DNA of 64,000 bases from Notospermus geniculatus (lineage: Eukaryota; Nemertea; Pilidiophora; Heteronemertea; Lineidae), in contig NMRB01000105.1 in assembly GCA_002633025.1 (NCBI GenBank), forward strand, positions 378,076 through 442,075, in the 5' to 3' direction. A program made the translations under genes and the position numbers. How positions within the stretch are numbered: the first letter of the stretch is position 1; each line of letters opens with the position of its first letter. Under the pieces are notes generated by a model. That model had not been told where the DNA came from, made no database searches, and was given only the letters and a program-made list of their open reading frames with translations. Positions 21,113 through 33,078 of the stretch are shown here, piece after piece.

Positions 21113-21368
21113 TGAGGAGCCCTGATAGCCAAGTGGTTATCATGTCCACTCAGCAAGCGGCAGGTCTCAAGTTGGAATCCAGCCCAGGCCATGTGGGATT
21201 TCATTCCTGGCTCTTCATGTCCATCGCCGTGGTGCCTTCTTGTCCTTGTTCCTTTGCAAGGGCAAGTAAAAGACCCCATCCAAGTGAGGAACATGAGTAG
21301 CTTGAGATGGCCTCTTCCGTACTTGCCAGGCAGGGCCAATAGTGCTATGGCTTCGGCCCTGATGGAAA
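21113..21368 (+). mobile_element. SINE-A, near complete
   Basis: The B box is altered (AGTTGGAATCC) and the GTCGCATGGGACAGTAAGC part is deleted; the tail is intact. Confidence 0.88.
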
Positions 21369-21489
21369 AACCAAGATACCAGCTTAGCACGCCAGCAGCC
21401 ACTGAATGGCTCCTGACGTCATATGGTGAGAACTTAAGACTCCCATCTTTCATGTCTTTGTTGGAAAGGTCTATAGTGAACAACAGGAC

Positions 21490-21650
21490 CTGTCAGTGAG
21501 TTGACCAATAGGTGTCACTATGGCCCAATAATGCATGGACCCATTCATTCCTGACTGAGCACCAATCAAGAGAAGTTTCTTTTGTATTGTCCGCTAGAAC
21601 TGTGCTGCCATCTTTTGGCAATATTGCGGGCGCTCAAAGAATGCAACACA
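21490..21650 (+). repeat. Repeat Y, copy 1
   Basis: GAGTTGACCAATAGGTGTCAC ... TCCGCTAGAACTGTGCTGCC, shared with 22073-22240 and, inverted, with 34913-35250. Confidence 0.8.
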
Positions 21651-21771
21651 ATGGGGAACTTTTCTGCCGTCGGTGGCCGTAAGAGGCCGCCTGTGACCGG
21701 TCCTAGAACGTCGCAAAATTTGGCGTCAAGTGCGTGAGCCACGGCGCCCACGTCATTATGGACGACGTTGT

Positions 21772-22070
21772 GGCATGCATTTCTGCCCTGTGACGTCAAA
21801 TTTCATGACGTTCTGGGACCGGTAACTCGTAGCGGCCTCTGACGGCTCCAAAGTTCCTCATGGCTTCACCAATACATCCTGGAACTCCACGTGTATTGGC
21901 TACGTCATAAAGACTACGCCACTACCCCTGGAAGCTTTCGCATGAATTTCTGTATTTGACCCACATTGGCATGCATTTCTGCCCTGTGACGTCAAATTTC
22001 ATGACGTTCTGGGACCGGTAACTCGTAGCGGCCTCTGACGGCTCCAAAGTTCCTCATGGCTTCACCAATA
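21772..22070. repeat. 103-bp direct repeat in two identical copies
   Basis: 21772-21874 and 21968-22070 read identically by eye (from GGCATGCATTTCTGCC to GGCTTCACCAATA), offset 196 bp. Each copy contains TGACGTCA-like and TTCATGACGTTC words. Confidence 0.9.
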
Positions 22071-22072
22071 GG

Positions 22073-22240
22073 ACTGTCAGCGAGTTGACCAATAGGTGTC
22101 ACTACGGCCCAATTCAATGCATATAGCGGACACAGTCATTATTGATCGAGCAGCAATCACGTAGATTTTCCTGTACATTGGTCCGCTAGAACTTTGCTGC
22201 CATCTGTTGGCAATCAGTGCGTGGCTGACTGCTCCTACTG
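22073..22240 (+). repeat. Repeat Y, copy 2
   Basis: Starts ACTGTCAGCGAGTTGACC directly after the 103-bp repeat and ends in CCATCTGTTGGCAATCAG. Confidence 0.85.
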
Positions 22241-22577
22241 AACAACAGAACGAAATAAAACAAAACATGGGGTTGTTGGAGGCGTATAACCTCAACAGTT
22301 GAACTTGAGTACCTGGAAATACAACATACTGGTAAATATTCTCAACAGAAAGGTGACCTCCATGAAACAAGTTTCCTGGACAGGCAAGCTTGTAACAAAG
22401 CAGTTGATGATTGTATACCAAGATGAAGCACAGGCTGTGGCCCCAGGTAGGCCTACATGTACTATTTTCAACAGGTATCAGTATCGCGACTTCCTTGGTG
22501 GTTGAAACAAAGAAGATTCCATCTTCTGTACATTTTTTTATGGTGAAAGCGATTCCATACAACAGTGAACAAAGAAG

Positions 22578-23600
22578 ACAATAGCGATTCATCCCCAGGC
22601 GGCGACTGGTGACTCTCCTGTGGGATTTGTCACATCTTCTCCCCTCACTGGCCAACATGAATCTGGGATACAAAACTTTCTCATTATCCCAGAAAGTTGC
22701 TGTTCGTTGCCATGGAAACGAGCCTGCAATTTGTATGTACCTGAAAGCAGCTAGAAAATGCTAGAAATCGATAGCTTATTCGATGCGTGCTGCGGCTCTC
22801 CGTCGAGCGGAGATGCAAGCTCCTCTTTTGTGGCTTTGTACAAGTTATCGATCGAAGTACCCTGGTAGAGAACGTCAAGATATTGTCATTTCACGGGATC
22901 AGCTACCAAGTATTGGGTCTTCACATCGATTGGAAGGACACTGACTGCAAAAACTTCAGCACGTTAGTGGTTTTAAAAACCGAGGTCATACATGTCATCA
23001 TGCAGCGAGACCCATGTACAGGACTTGTGGAGTGGCTCATCATGACGTCACTTTTGACCGGTGGTCCACCATGCTGACGTCGACGACAAAGTGTGCCACG
23101 TGTAGATCACATCATGGTCAGGTTGAATAAAGTCACACGCACTCCATCTGCGCCAACGACAAAGTACGCCACATCTGCACATGGGTCGACGACATCATTT
23201 GACGTCAATTTGTCCATCAAGATGGCAGATTTTTCTGTGATGACGTCATCTGCACAAGCTCTATACAAATCTTTTTTTGCAATTCATCTGAAACTGACTT
23301 GACAGGGACACAGCTATGACTTTGCTCCCCCTCCAGCTATGACAATTAATGGCCCTAATTTACTTCGGGGCAGCATGCATTTCTGTAACATCTGAGCTCA
23401 TGAAGTTGTGACTAGTGTACAATCTCCACTTGATAAATATGCCATGTGCCAATCATGAAAAAGTTGGCATTTCCTTTATCCCCAGAAAATGTTCCACCCT
23501 GTATTGTGCTGCATTAGAAATTGGTCATCTGTGAGGGAGTGTAGGAAAACCCGTCGGATGTCGCATTTGAGGAAAGCGTTAATGGCAGTGATTCCCCTAG
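22578..23600. repeat. Duplicated block, copy 1 (with 24200-25010)
   Basis: GGCGGCGACTGGTGACTCTC through GAACGTCAAGATATTGTC, then a C-like CRE-rich segment (23040-23270) and TTCCACCCTGTATTGTGCTG into a B-family fragment. The offset to copy 2 is about 1.63 kb. The 64-codon minus frames open in both copies differ mainly by replacements, so coding is not supported. Confidence 0.85.
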
Positions 23601-23610
23601 CAATAAATGG
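23543..23610 (+). mobile_element. MITE B fragment (left end)
   Basis: AGGAAAACCCGTCGGATGTC and TTTGAGGAAAGCG; it then diverges into a C-rich tract. Confidence 0.75.
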
Positions 23611-24199
23611 AGTGGCGCAGCGCCATGCCGTTGCCGGGTCCCGCCACTCTGCCCTTTTTGCCAAAAAATCCCGCCACGCGGCCCCCAAATCTGCCGCCAA
23701 ACGGCCCGTCCTAACACGCCCAGTCATTCCTGCTGTGTGTGCCACTGACGATCTTTTTCGCGCCCCGCCTCCTTTCTGAATCTCTAGATTTTTCATCGTC
23801 CGTATGCACCCCCACCGGCTAACACGCGATGGCAGGCTCGTCTATCTCTCCTACGGCGGGGGTGCAAACATTAGACTCTGGGATGTAGTTAATGGTAGCC
23901 TACATGATAGTGATCGAGGCAGTCTTGACAGTTTATGTTGGCCTACAAAATAACAGAGCTGTATATGATAGTCTGATGAAAAGGAATACATCAGCATCTT
24001 CTAATTATTCTCTATACAATGAAATTCCCTGCATGAGTCGGTATATTTCCTGAATGGCTGTAATGTGATTAACTTAGGCCTGTAATAAAGAGTTATGTAA
24101 GCCTTTACCGCATGTCTGGTTTCATACCTTGTATTACATAATGATTACATCACCATTTCATGCGACTGTCCAAGGTGGCCAACTGTTGTGAATAGGTAA
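23611..24199. other. No gene recognised
   Basis: A CG-rich tract (23620-23780) is followed by AT-rich DNA; nothing was identified. Confidence 0.3.
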
Positions 24200-25010
24200 C
24201 AACTCTAATAGCGATTCTAACCCCGGCGGCGACTTGTGACTGTCCCCGTGAGATTTGTCACTATATGATATATCTTCTCCCCTCACTGGCCGACATGAAT
24301 CTGGGATACAAAACTTTCTCATTATCCCAGAAAGTTGCTGTTCGTTGCCATGGAAACGAGCCTGCAATTTGTATGTACCTGAAAGCAGCCAGAAAATGCT
24401 AGAAATCGATAGCTTATTCGATGCGTGCTGCGGCTCTCCGTCAAGCGAAGATGCAAGCTCCTCTTTTGTGGCTTTGTGCAAGTTATCGATCGAAGTACCC
24501 CGGTAGAGAAAGTCAAGATATTGTCATTTCATGGGACCAGCCACCAAGTATTGGGTCTTCACATCGATTGGAAGGACACTGACTGCAAAACCTTCAGCAC
24601 GTTAGTGGTTTTAAAAACCGAAGTCATATGTCATAATGCAGCGAGACCCGTGTACAGAGCTTGTGCAGCGGTGCAACGTGACGTCAGATTTGACCGGCGG
24701 TCCACCATGCTGACAATGGCCGATGTTGCGACAAAGTTTGCCACCTGTAGCTCACGTCATGGTTGAAATCACACACAATCCACTTGCGCCAACGACAAAG
24801 TTCACCATGTGGCACGACGACATCATTTAATGATGTCAATTTGTCCATCAAGACATGAAAGATGGCGTAATCAGGAAAAATTTGGTGTTTCATTTATCCC
24901 AAAAAAATGTTCCACCCTGCCTTGTGCTGCATTAGAAAAATTGATCATCTGTGAGACAGCCCAGAAAAACCTGGCGGATGTCGCATTTGACGAAAGTGTA
25001 CATGGCCTTG
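24200..25010. repeat. Duplicated block, copy 2
   Basis: Parallel to 22578-23600 with point changes and short indels; it passes into a complete B element at its right end. Confidence 0.85.
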
Positions 25011-25136
25011 GCGAACCCACACATTTCAATAGCTGAAATGTACTTCATAACAGGTAGTATCAGATCAATGTACAGGTAATCTGACAGCCCTTGTTGATCA
25101 TTCAGCGACATCAGACGGGTTTTCCTCGACTACCTC
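24955..25136 (+). mobile_element. MITE B, complete, diverged
   Basis: AGAAAAACCTGGCGGATGTC ... GACATCAGACGGGTTTTCC with CAATAGCTGAAATGTAC in the middle. Confidence 0.85.
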
Positions 25137-25938
25137 GCATATTTCAAAACCATAAGCCAGCAGGTGACAGAGCACAAAATGTCAAACATTTTTTTATAAC
25201 AATCATATGTTAAAGTGTACTCATTGCATAGACATAGCCACGCTGTAAAATACATGTATATTACATTGTGATAATATGCATGATTACTGCATAGATATTA
25301 TTGCACCAGTGTCATATTTACAAATCTAATTGCAAAACAGGCAGACCCACATTCATATGTTGACAAAGAATATAGGTTGATAATACTTGCAAATGTGAAC
25401 GTGACAGAATACATTATTCAAAGTTCAGAAAAGTAATGTTTTTATTTTGCATCAGACAATTGTGCAATTTTGAACTCTGTCAGTACATGTACTTACAAGT
25501 CTGTATGTGTAATTATTTTGAAAAGGTGGAGTTGAGGACAAATCCACTTGATGAATTCTACTCTCCATGATCAGTAGACTGATTACATGTAGTTAGTCAA
25601 GGTATCTATTTTTATCAGATCATACAATGTATGACAATTTTATGTGATAAATAAAAGAGGAGGACCAAAGAGACAAGAGCATAGATCATGACTGTCCGGG
25701 ATACCCCAGTTTTTTACCAGAAACTTTTATGGAAAACTGAAGGAAGTGGCCATTCACAGCTCATCCCACCTGACCTTTTACTGAAATGAACAATTCAGAG
25801 TTTACACTACAGGACTGCATCCTGTCCACCTTCCCCTAAATATGTGTCCTTATGTGTTCTCTAATTTTGAATTGATTAGGGAGAATATTTTGAAACAAAA
25901 ATACTGAGGAAAGAAGGAAACTGTATTTGAACCATAAT
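25137..25938. other. No gene recognised
   Basis: AT-rich unassigned sequence. Confidence 0.35.
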
Positions 25939-26141
25939 TTGTGGCCCGTGACACCAAAGTCAGTCGGAATGTGCACAGAAGAAGACCCAACATGTCCATC
26001 AAGGTGAATGGTTTGTTGATTTCAGGATTGCCTGCCCATTGTGAAATTTGACTTTGTCGATTTCTGTAATTGTTGTCTTGTGTCATCTTGGGTCTTCTTT
26101 CCGGCGCATTCCAACTCATTTTGCTGTCACGGGTCACATTT
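25939..26141. mobile_element. MITE P, copy 1
   Basis: Long inverted arms GTGGCCCGTGAC...GTCAGTCGGAATGTGCAC and GCGCATTCCAACTC...GTCACGGGTCAC with GAAGAAGACCCAAC between. Copy 2 is at 58459-58663. Confidence 0.85.
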
Positions 26142-27087
26142 GTGCATCCAATAAATATCTTTACTTTCTGACTGATACTGGAGCAGCAGGAAATCACACT
26201 GATAGTGGTGAACCTTTTCTTGAGGAATGTGGTGGCGCAATTGTTAGCATCGTACTCTTAACCGAAAGGCTGTGTTTTTTTTATCCAGTTGGGTCACCAC
26301 TCTGGAGGCCTACCCTCAACAGGTCTGGAGATGCGCAGAGTAAGCTGCTCCTTGACTTCCTCAGAAGTGGTTTCTGGAGAGACTTGGTTAACATTAATAA
26401 TGTTAAAGTGCTTTTTTGAGATGCTAGCAGATGATCGATGTGTTTACATGTATCTGTGTGTGTCCCTATTGCAAGGCTTGATTTAAGTGGAATCACATCG
26501 CAGTTTGCGAATGGAAAATGGCACTTTCATGACTTTGTCTGTTGATTGAGAGAGGGATGTTATTGTTGATTGAGAGATGGACATCCCTGCTGATCCGATT
26601 GTCAGAGGGACAAGATAAGAAGCGCCATACACGTACGTCGTAGGCATAATCCCTGCTGCTGGCTTGATTGCATTTACCTCTTATATTCACGCACTGAACA
26701 GGCCTAGGCCTAGGCCTATATTCTGTATACACATACCGGTAGGACTATAGGCCTACTATAGACTAGGCCTATAGTGCAATTAGCTACAGCACTGCAACCA
26801 CAGGCCCCCTACCTAGGCCTACTTGTGCAGATAGCTACAGTACATTCTGCACTGAATGCATTGGACCTTTAAATTTTGGGCAGTTTTTGTTTTTGTTTTG
26901 GCAAAAGATTCAGACCAAATTAAAAGTTAAATCGACACAAATTCGGTGAATACTTACATCACAAGTCTTGAGATTAACGCCGACACCATCGTCTCAAATA
27001 TTTATCCCCGACGGGCCGTCCTGATGATGATTATGAGCAGAAAACAAACTCTGACTATCCTGATTCTTGCTGGTCGTTAGACGGCTG
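26142..27087. other. No gene recognised upstream of KDM3
   Basis: A GTGGCGCAATTGTTAGCATC tRNA-like start at 26231 lacks a usable B box. TAGGCCTA words cluster at 26700-26820. No terminal repeats were seen. Confidence 0.35.
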
Positions 27088-27127
27088 CCATTTTGAACTT
27101 TGACGTCATCGGTTGAGGTCACATGAT
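27088..27127 (+). promoter_or_regulatory. Candidate KDM3 upstream sites: YY1-like, CRE, M-box
   Basis: About 550 bp before the start codon are CCATTTTG (27088-27095, YY1-type core), TGACGTCA (27101-27108, full CREB/ATF palindrome) and GTCACATGA (27119-27127, MiT/TFE M-box type). The transcription start is unknown and no TATA box stands out. C-family MITEs in this window also carry TGACGTCA next to CCAT-type sequence, so this could be an old MITE remnant. No terminal repeat was seen here. Confidence 0.3.
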
Positions 27128-27670
27128 GTAAACTTTTCTGTGATCAAGGCAAATTTGTGCATACTTAATCATGTATTTTTCTCTGAAAAACGCATCAGTT
27201 TATCTTCGTAGGGTTATGAAAACTCTTTAAGGAGGCATATAATTTGACTGAATCAACTGAGGTCACTGAAGAATATCAAATGCCCCCTTATTTCAAGGTT
27301 GAAATGAGGGAAACCCCTAGCAGAAGCAGTTTGTTCAGGAATGTGCTTGGGATACCCCCAATCAGTTAAAAACACAAAAAACACGTTTAAAAGGATATGA
27401 AATACAAGAAATGCTGCCTAAATAACTACAATTATGTTCTTTTGTGAAATTATTGGAATCAAAACCATTTATATCATGCAAAACTCCATCGCAACAGAGA
27501 ACTACTTTGTTTGATATGCCACGCGGATGAAAATCATTTCCCTCACTTCAAACCTTTGACCCTAGACCTAGGTATTCATCCGCCGTAATTCAGGGAGACA
27601 TTCCAGTGATATCCCGATTTTTTTCTCAATTTACACCATTAGACAAAACTATGGATACTTGAGGTTTATC
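27128..27670. other. Probable 5' flank and 5' UTR of KDM3
   Basis: Mixed AT-rich sequence; no repeat family was recognised. The lack of insertions contrasts with both sides and fits a promoter-proximal stretch. The transcription start cannot be placed. Confidence 0.35.
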
Positions 27671-27826
27671 ATGGCGTTTAAATACAGGGAGGAGATCGTT
27701 GGTAAACGGTTCCTATCCGTTCGTAGCGCCTTGAAGCTGAAATTGAGCAAGATAACCGAGTGGGAATGGCGGGCCGGAGTAGTTCGAGCTGCCACTCACA
27801 AAGATCTACAGAACGCTGAACTATCG
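27671..27826 (+). CDS. KDM3: KDM3/JMJD1-family histone demethylase, exon 1 (residues 1-52, start codon)
   Basis: This is the first coding exon of a homologue of the vertebrate KDM3A/KDM3B/JMJD1C proteins, which are nuclear JmjC Fe(II)/2-oxoglutarate demethylases acting on mono- and dimethylated H3K9. The ATG is followed by a 52-codon frame. VGKRF at residues 10-14 and WRAGVVRA at residues 33-40 match the family N-terminus in order and spacing. A TTG lies four codons upstream in the same frame, but the ATG agrees with the family start. The exon ends in TCG at phase 0, directly before a GTAAGT donor at 27827. Intron 1 is then about 25.8 kb. The family N-terminal region is annotated in domain databases as Tudor-like (recalled, not checked). 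The closest resemblance is to JMJD1C and KDM3B. Whether this is the single invertebrate KDM3 or one of several paralogues cannot be told from 143 residues. Confidence 0.88.
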
Positions 27827-29780
27827 GTAAGTTCACCTCAAACTAACTCCATCCTTGCCGATTTCTTGTGTATTTTTGCTAAACTATACTGCTTGATACA
27901 TTCCCAATTATCGTACCTTATTTTTGATGCAAGAAATGTTGCGGTTGATGTACGGAGGGCTGAGAAAACTTGGGTAGTATTTACCAGTTTACTCATGTCG
28001 GGCCAAGTTGAAGTCAAAGTGAGTGGGTAGTGTAGTGTAGTCGTCATGGCACTATACTAATGTAGTACTTGTGTACAAGAATGTGTACTGAATACAATGT
28101 ATGTTCATAGGACTGGGCTCTGGTGGGCTACCTCACTTTATGAGCATTACTGCTAAATTTTCCCATGTTTCTTGCATGCATGTGATCATACTTCAAGTTT
28201 TGTTTCAGAGCTAAGATCATTATTTGTTGCATAATTCAAATTGACAGTACTCTGATTATTCGTTGCCATAAGTTGATTGAAGATTGGTCGACCTATTGCT
28301 TGATTCTTTTTTGAAGGAGGGTTTTTCTGTCATTCCCTGACCCAGGTAGGCCTACATCCAGGGATACAATAGAAGAAAGCTCTTTTTCCCTCCTACATGT
28401 CCTAGAAGAAGAGACGGAATAGCAAAGACACTGCAGACTACACTTAGAAACAATGATTTGACCTTTTTACACCAAGTCTTGTTAATTACACAGTAATTGG
28501 ATAATTGAATTCCTTCAATTGTGTGTGAATTCCATTGTTATCACCTAATTTATGAGTAGAACATGTTGTGATGACGACTTTCACGACTGTAATTTTGGCA
28601 ATTAGTCAAGAGTAGGCCTTTAATTGGGTGATGTCTTCAACATTGACATTAGCCTTTGTATAGAACAGAACATCAACTTTTTTCAATAGGCCTAGTAAAA
28701 ATCACTATTTACAGTGTTGAACTTTATACACCATAGTGCATCATGAGAAATACATGCACTCGGCTTGGTAGACAAAATAGGTAGCAATCTAAATAAAACG
28801 GCCCTAATTCATGGTCTTATCAATTATCATGAAGCTACTTGGGTTCACCCCAAGCACCGACTGACCTACCATTATGCAGGAGTGTCTCATCCTGTTTTGT
28901 ACACAAGCACACAATTTGGGCCTACCTACCTATACTGTGGATTCAAAGGTATGGGATGACAGTGCTTTTCACTTGAACCCATCGTGAATGTCTCCAGTTC
29001 TCTAGATAAGTCATTTGAACACTGATGAATTGGTGCCCGTGTGTCCGATCTTCAGACATATGGCCTTTTTAAAATTGCTGCCCACTCATTTGTAGTATGA
29101 TGGAAAATACACAAAAAAAGCTTTTTGGCCTGGCCTTGGGTATGTTACAATGCAAGTTTCCGTCAGTTTACATACATGTAGTTACTATGCCTCAATAGAA
29201 AAAAAATGTTGTAAAACTTAGGTGAGTTTCCCCAAAAGCTTGATGGCGTGTTAATGGATGTTTTGGTGGTGAGTTTTACATTGGTTCTACCTACAGATTA
29301 TGCATTTTGTCCTCAAGTTGTAGGCTGCTGGCCAGCCAGGTTTAATTTTACACGGCATTGAGTAAATTAGTTAGTTGGCTTTGATTTAGATTTGTGATTG
29401 ATGAATGATGTCATCCATACGCTTCATCTCCACCTTCTTAGTGGTACTCTGACTTATTTCAATCACATGTGGTAAGGCCCAGAGGTGGGTTTTGGTGCTA
29501 TGTATGCCAATTTCTGCATGAACTGAAAATACACATAGAGATGGTGCTATTATTCGGACAATACACAGAGACATCAACTGTCCATGCTATGATGTAATAA
29601 TATACAGCACAGTTTGTTTTAATCGTGAAAACAGGCCTGTGGTGGATTTTAGGTCCTGTTGTTATCGTAAGGGTATACACAACAAAGGAACAATCACCAC
29701 AAAAGGGCATTATTGTTGGGGTAAATAAAGACAATGTATTTAGTGCAATACTACATCACATGTTCTTAGTCTTCCATGAA
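27827..29780. other. Start of KDM3 intron 1, nothing recognised
   Basis: Unusually free of recognisable repeats for this window. Short frames at 28765-28959 and 29386-29734 lack similarity. Confidence 0.4.
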
Positions 29781-29787
29781 GCTCACC

Positions 29788-29898
29788 AGGGGCCATATTC
29801 ATAAAACATAAAGTCAAAGAAAGTGTGATACTTATCTTTTGTGTTGAACAAAGGATAAGTGTCATACTTCGACCTAAGTTTTATGAATATGGGGCCTG
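29788..29898. mobile_element. Hairpin element, GGGGCCATATTCATAAAAC ends
   Basis: The arms pair GGCCATATTCATAAAAC with GTTTTATGAATATGGGGCC, and inward AGTGTGATACTTATC with GATAAGTGTCATACTT. About 111 bp, a precursor-like hairpin. Confidence 0.85.
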
Positions 29899-29899
29899 G

Positions 29900-31270
29900 G
29901 CTTCCAAAGTGTGTGCAAGCTGTGATCATGCGAATGCATACAGTCATGACTGTTGTCAGGTGCATGCCTTCAAGTTTTGCACCACAGACTGTTTTGCTTT
30001 TCATCTCCAGATACATGCCGTGGCAAATAGGTGGGAATTTTTTACACACAGGTAGACAAATGTACACTTGTATTTTTGCTTCCTAAACAATTCAGAAATT
30101 CAGATACCTTGGACGGTGATAGTGAGAAACTCCCAAGTTGTATTACCTGATGCTTCAGTCTGAGTGATCCATGATATACCGGTATACATGTAGGCCCTAA
30201 TTCTTGTACAATGTTGTACTAATGTGCTTCTCGGTATATTGCACAAAAATATGGAAAATTACAGTTTGGAATGATTTGAATTTTAAATTGAAAAAGAACA
30301 TGGTAGCCATACATGGAGTGGCAAGACATCCTGTTGAAAATCACAGTGGATTTTAATGTTTTATGGTCCAATAAACCATGAATAAACTAATTTGTAATAG
30401 CATGCCGCCCCGGTTTCTATTTTTACCACCAAAGTTCGGACAAACATTATGTAACAACTAGACTTCCTCAGAGTGACCACATTGTCGAAGGTGAAACAGG
30501 ACAAAAGCAGGGTCGGACAAACACAATGAAATTGACAAGTCCGAGGTCATTCGGGCGGTTCGCGCTATTTATAATGTGATGGCTGTAAATTCACGAAGGT
30601 GCTGAAGGCAGTTGCTGCCGTGCCCTAATCTTTTGCCTTGGCGCCCTCCAATTTATCATTTAATTTTCCTTCAGTTTATTTCAAAAATTATGAAAAAAGT
30701 GCTTTTTTCACCAAACAAGCAATTGTGCCCTTTTTGCCAAATTTTCTGTGCCTCTCTGTCATGTCTGGCAATGAAGCTTGAGCTGCACCTGCGTGCAAAA
30801 GAAGGCTACCAAACGCTTTCCTCTGACTGCAGACTTCATGCCTAACAACCTGCAGTGGCATATTGAGAATCAAATGGTATTTTGCCAGGTGATTGTACAT
30901 GTACATGTAACTGTATTATTCATGTATACATATACTGGGTTATGTGTGTACGCCTAAAATGGAGTAGGCCTGCATAATGTTCACGTATGTTGAATAGGCC
31001 TGCACACAACTCTCATGAGTGTTCAACAACACCTTGTTCGCCTGTTCTTTTGTTATGAGCTCTGCGTTATGGTGTTTTGAATAGGCCTTTTCATATGTAT
31101 GATAAAATCCATGTTCAGGTTTTGTCTGAATGGGTATGGGTTTCGCCTAAACTCTGCGAACAGCAAATAGTTGAACTTGAGAGTCTATCATTATCAATTT
31201 GATATGTTTCTCATCCAGCAAGATTCATAGTACTCTTATAGATGATATCATCCATAGTGTTTTCATCTGA
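29900..31270. other. Intron 1, no feature recognised
   Basis: Contains TACATGTA-rich text and short frames without similarity. Confidence 0.35.
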
Positions 31271-31274
31271 CACG

Positions 31275-31413
31275 TTAGGCTTCCTTTACATAGAAGTATA
31301 CGGTATGAAAACACCGGTTAACAAAGGCTTCCCGAGGATTCACACCCATGAAGCCATTGTTAACAGGCGTTTTCGTATAGCCTACCGTATACTTCTATGT
31401 AAAGGAAGACTTA
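31275..31413. mobile_element. Hairpin element W, copy 1
   Basis: Arms TCCTTTACATAGAAGTATAC...ACCGGTTAACAA and their complement; the loop region holds ACCCATGAAGCCATTGTTAA. Confidence 0.88.
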
Positions 31414-31697
31414 GGAGAGACATTCCACCAAGAATTTTGAAGTTTCATGACGTGAAAATCAAAAAGTGATTCGTGTGAACGTTGAGTGGCTGTTCATGCA
31501 CGAGAACACGTAGCCATTAACGCTCCCTTCCATATAATGGCAATTTCCATGATCAATACGGGAATTTTACTCACAGGGAGACTACGATAATATAGCAATG
31601 TATGGCATGTTTCTGATGATGTGCAGTTGGAGCGTATAATGTTAGCAATGTAAGGAATCAATGTGTGTTGAGGTATGCATTAGGTTGAGTCATACTG

Positions 31698-31835
31698 TAA
31701 GGTGTCCTGTACATGGTATACATGGTATACAAACACGCCGGTTAACAATAACTTCACAAAGAATTCGCGACCATGAAGCCATTCTTAACCGGCATGTTCG
31801 TATACCGTATACTTCTATTGTACAGGAAGCCTAAA
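31698..31835. mobile_element. Hairpin element W, copy 2
   Basis: Arms TCCTGTACATGGTATAC and GTATACTTCTATTGTACAGG around ACGCCGGTTAAC...GTTAACCGGC-type core (one side CTTAACCGGC). Confidence 0.85.
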
Positions 31836-31856
31836 GGTGATGACACACTGGCGCGT

Positions 31857-31996
31857 AAGGCCCCTATTACATACATGTAGAAGTATGGCTATACGAAAAC
31901 GCCGGTTAACAAAGGCCTCACAAAGGATTCATAACCGTGAAGCCATTGTTAACCGGCGTTTTCGTATACCGTATAATTCTATGTAATCGAGGCCTA
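31857..31996. mobile_element. Hairpin element W, copy 3
   Basis: AGGCCCCTATTACATACATG left, ATTCTATGTAATCGAGGCCT right, with GAAAACGCCGGTTAACAA and its complement inside. Confidence 0.87.
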
Positions 31997-32137
31997 AGCA
32001 ACGCGCGGAAAGCCTTCAACCAATCAGGCAAGCGGTAACACGGACCGAAACACCTACCGAAGAATCTGATTCGTGGAACACCTGCGTGACGCGCCAGTCT
32101 GTCACCAGCTTTACACACATGCATGGGTGGAATATTA

Positions 32138-32238
32138 GTTGGTTACAGTCTGTATGAACACACCGGTTAACAATTGCCAATTGGCTTCATTAGGATTTGC
32201 GACCATGAAGCCATTCTTAACCGGCATGTTACCGTTCT
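32138..32238. mobile_element. Hairpin element W, copy 4 (core only)
   Basis: ACACCGGTTAACAATTGCC ... CCATGAAGCCATTCTTAACC; the outer arms are eroded. Confidence 0.7.
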
Positions 32239-32605
32239 AAGACACTGATCAGGGCAAAAACAAGAAAAACTGGCAACTCACATTGCCGGGCACTAAAATT
32301 AAGAAGTGTGGCAAGTAATGCTCTCAGGCTCAGCCAAGTTTGGATGGCAGGGAAAGTGTACCTCCCTAGATAGATTGATTTTGTACCAATATGCAAGGAT
32401 GTCTGGATATTTTTACTTGTCAAGGACTTGGCAATAAAGAAACGATGGCCTTGTGATGTAAAAGTTGTCGATTTGAACATTGAGCTGGTGCCTGGATCTA
32501 TTATCAGTTCAGATCAAATGATAATAGTACGGCAATACACATTTTACTATTGAAGGCAAACTTTCTAATCATAATGCCATGAAAAAACTGGCGTAGAGAC
32601 TTAGT

Positions 32606-32741
32606 GGGCCGATTTCACAAAGGGTGTTTTTAAGACTTAAATAGACGCGTATAACTTCGTCAAATGCACGGTGGAAGTGCGTGCATTTATAGTGAAGTTA
32701 CACGCGTCTAAGTCTTAAATGTACCCTTTATGAAATCGGCC
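32606..32741. mobile_element. Hairpin element, GGGCCGATTTCACAAAGGG ends
   Basis: Arms GGCCGATTTCACAAAGGGT and ACCCTTTATGAAATCGGCC, with inner AAGACTTAAATAGACGCGT and ACGCGTCTAAGTCTT. About 136 bp. Confidence 0.88.
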
Positions 32742-33078
32742 GAGTGAGTTTGTGTCCCCATGTATGGAGACAGATCACTGATGTGGATATCCACTCAAAA
32801 CATACCGAGAAAACAAAGGCACGCTTGTCTTATGGGTCATTAACCAGCTATAATCAAAAGTATGCCATTGAAAATAAACAAAACATATCCCACAACGGCA
32901 GGGAATCTTGTTCTGGTGCTTTTCACACCTTGAATGAAATACAACAATTTCTTCAACAACTCTGTCAATATGTGTGGGAATTATTTTCGACCAAACAGGT
33001 CAAGTGAGGCAAAACCGACACTGTAAATATAGCAGAAAGGTCACTGATCTAGCACCTCCAACATTATCACATTAGGGG

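Noticed and set aside
22077-22673. 198-codon minus-strand frame
   Set aside because: It crosses repeat Y and the edge of the duplicated block and resembles no family; one half is mobile repeat.
24322-24516. Conserved 64-codon minus frame in both copies of the 22.6/24.2-kb duplication
   Set aside because: Starts at a non-ATG codon, and differences between copies are mostly replacements; conservation is explained by the DNA duplication.
26231-26330. SINE or tRNA-like start GTGGCGCAATTG
   Set aside because: No B box at the proper distance and no repeated body; too weak to call.
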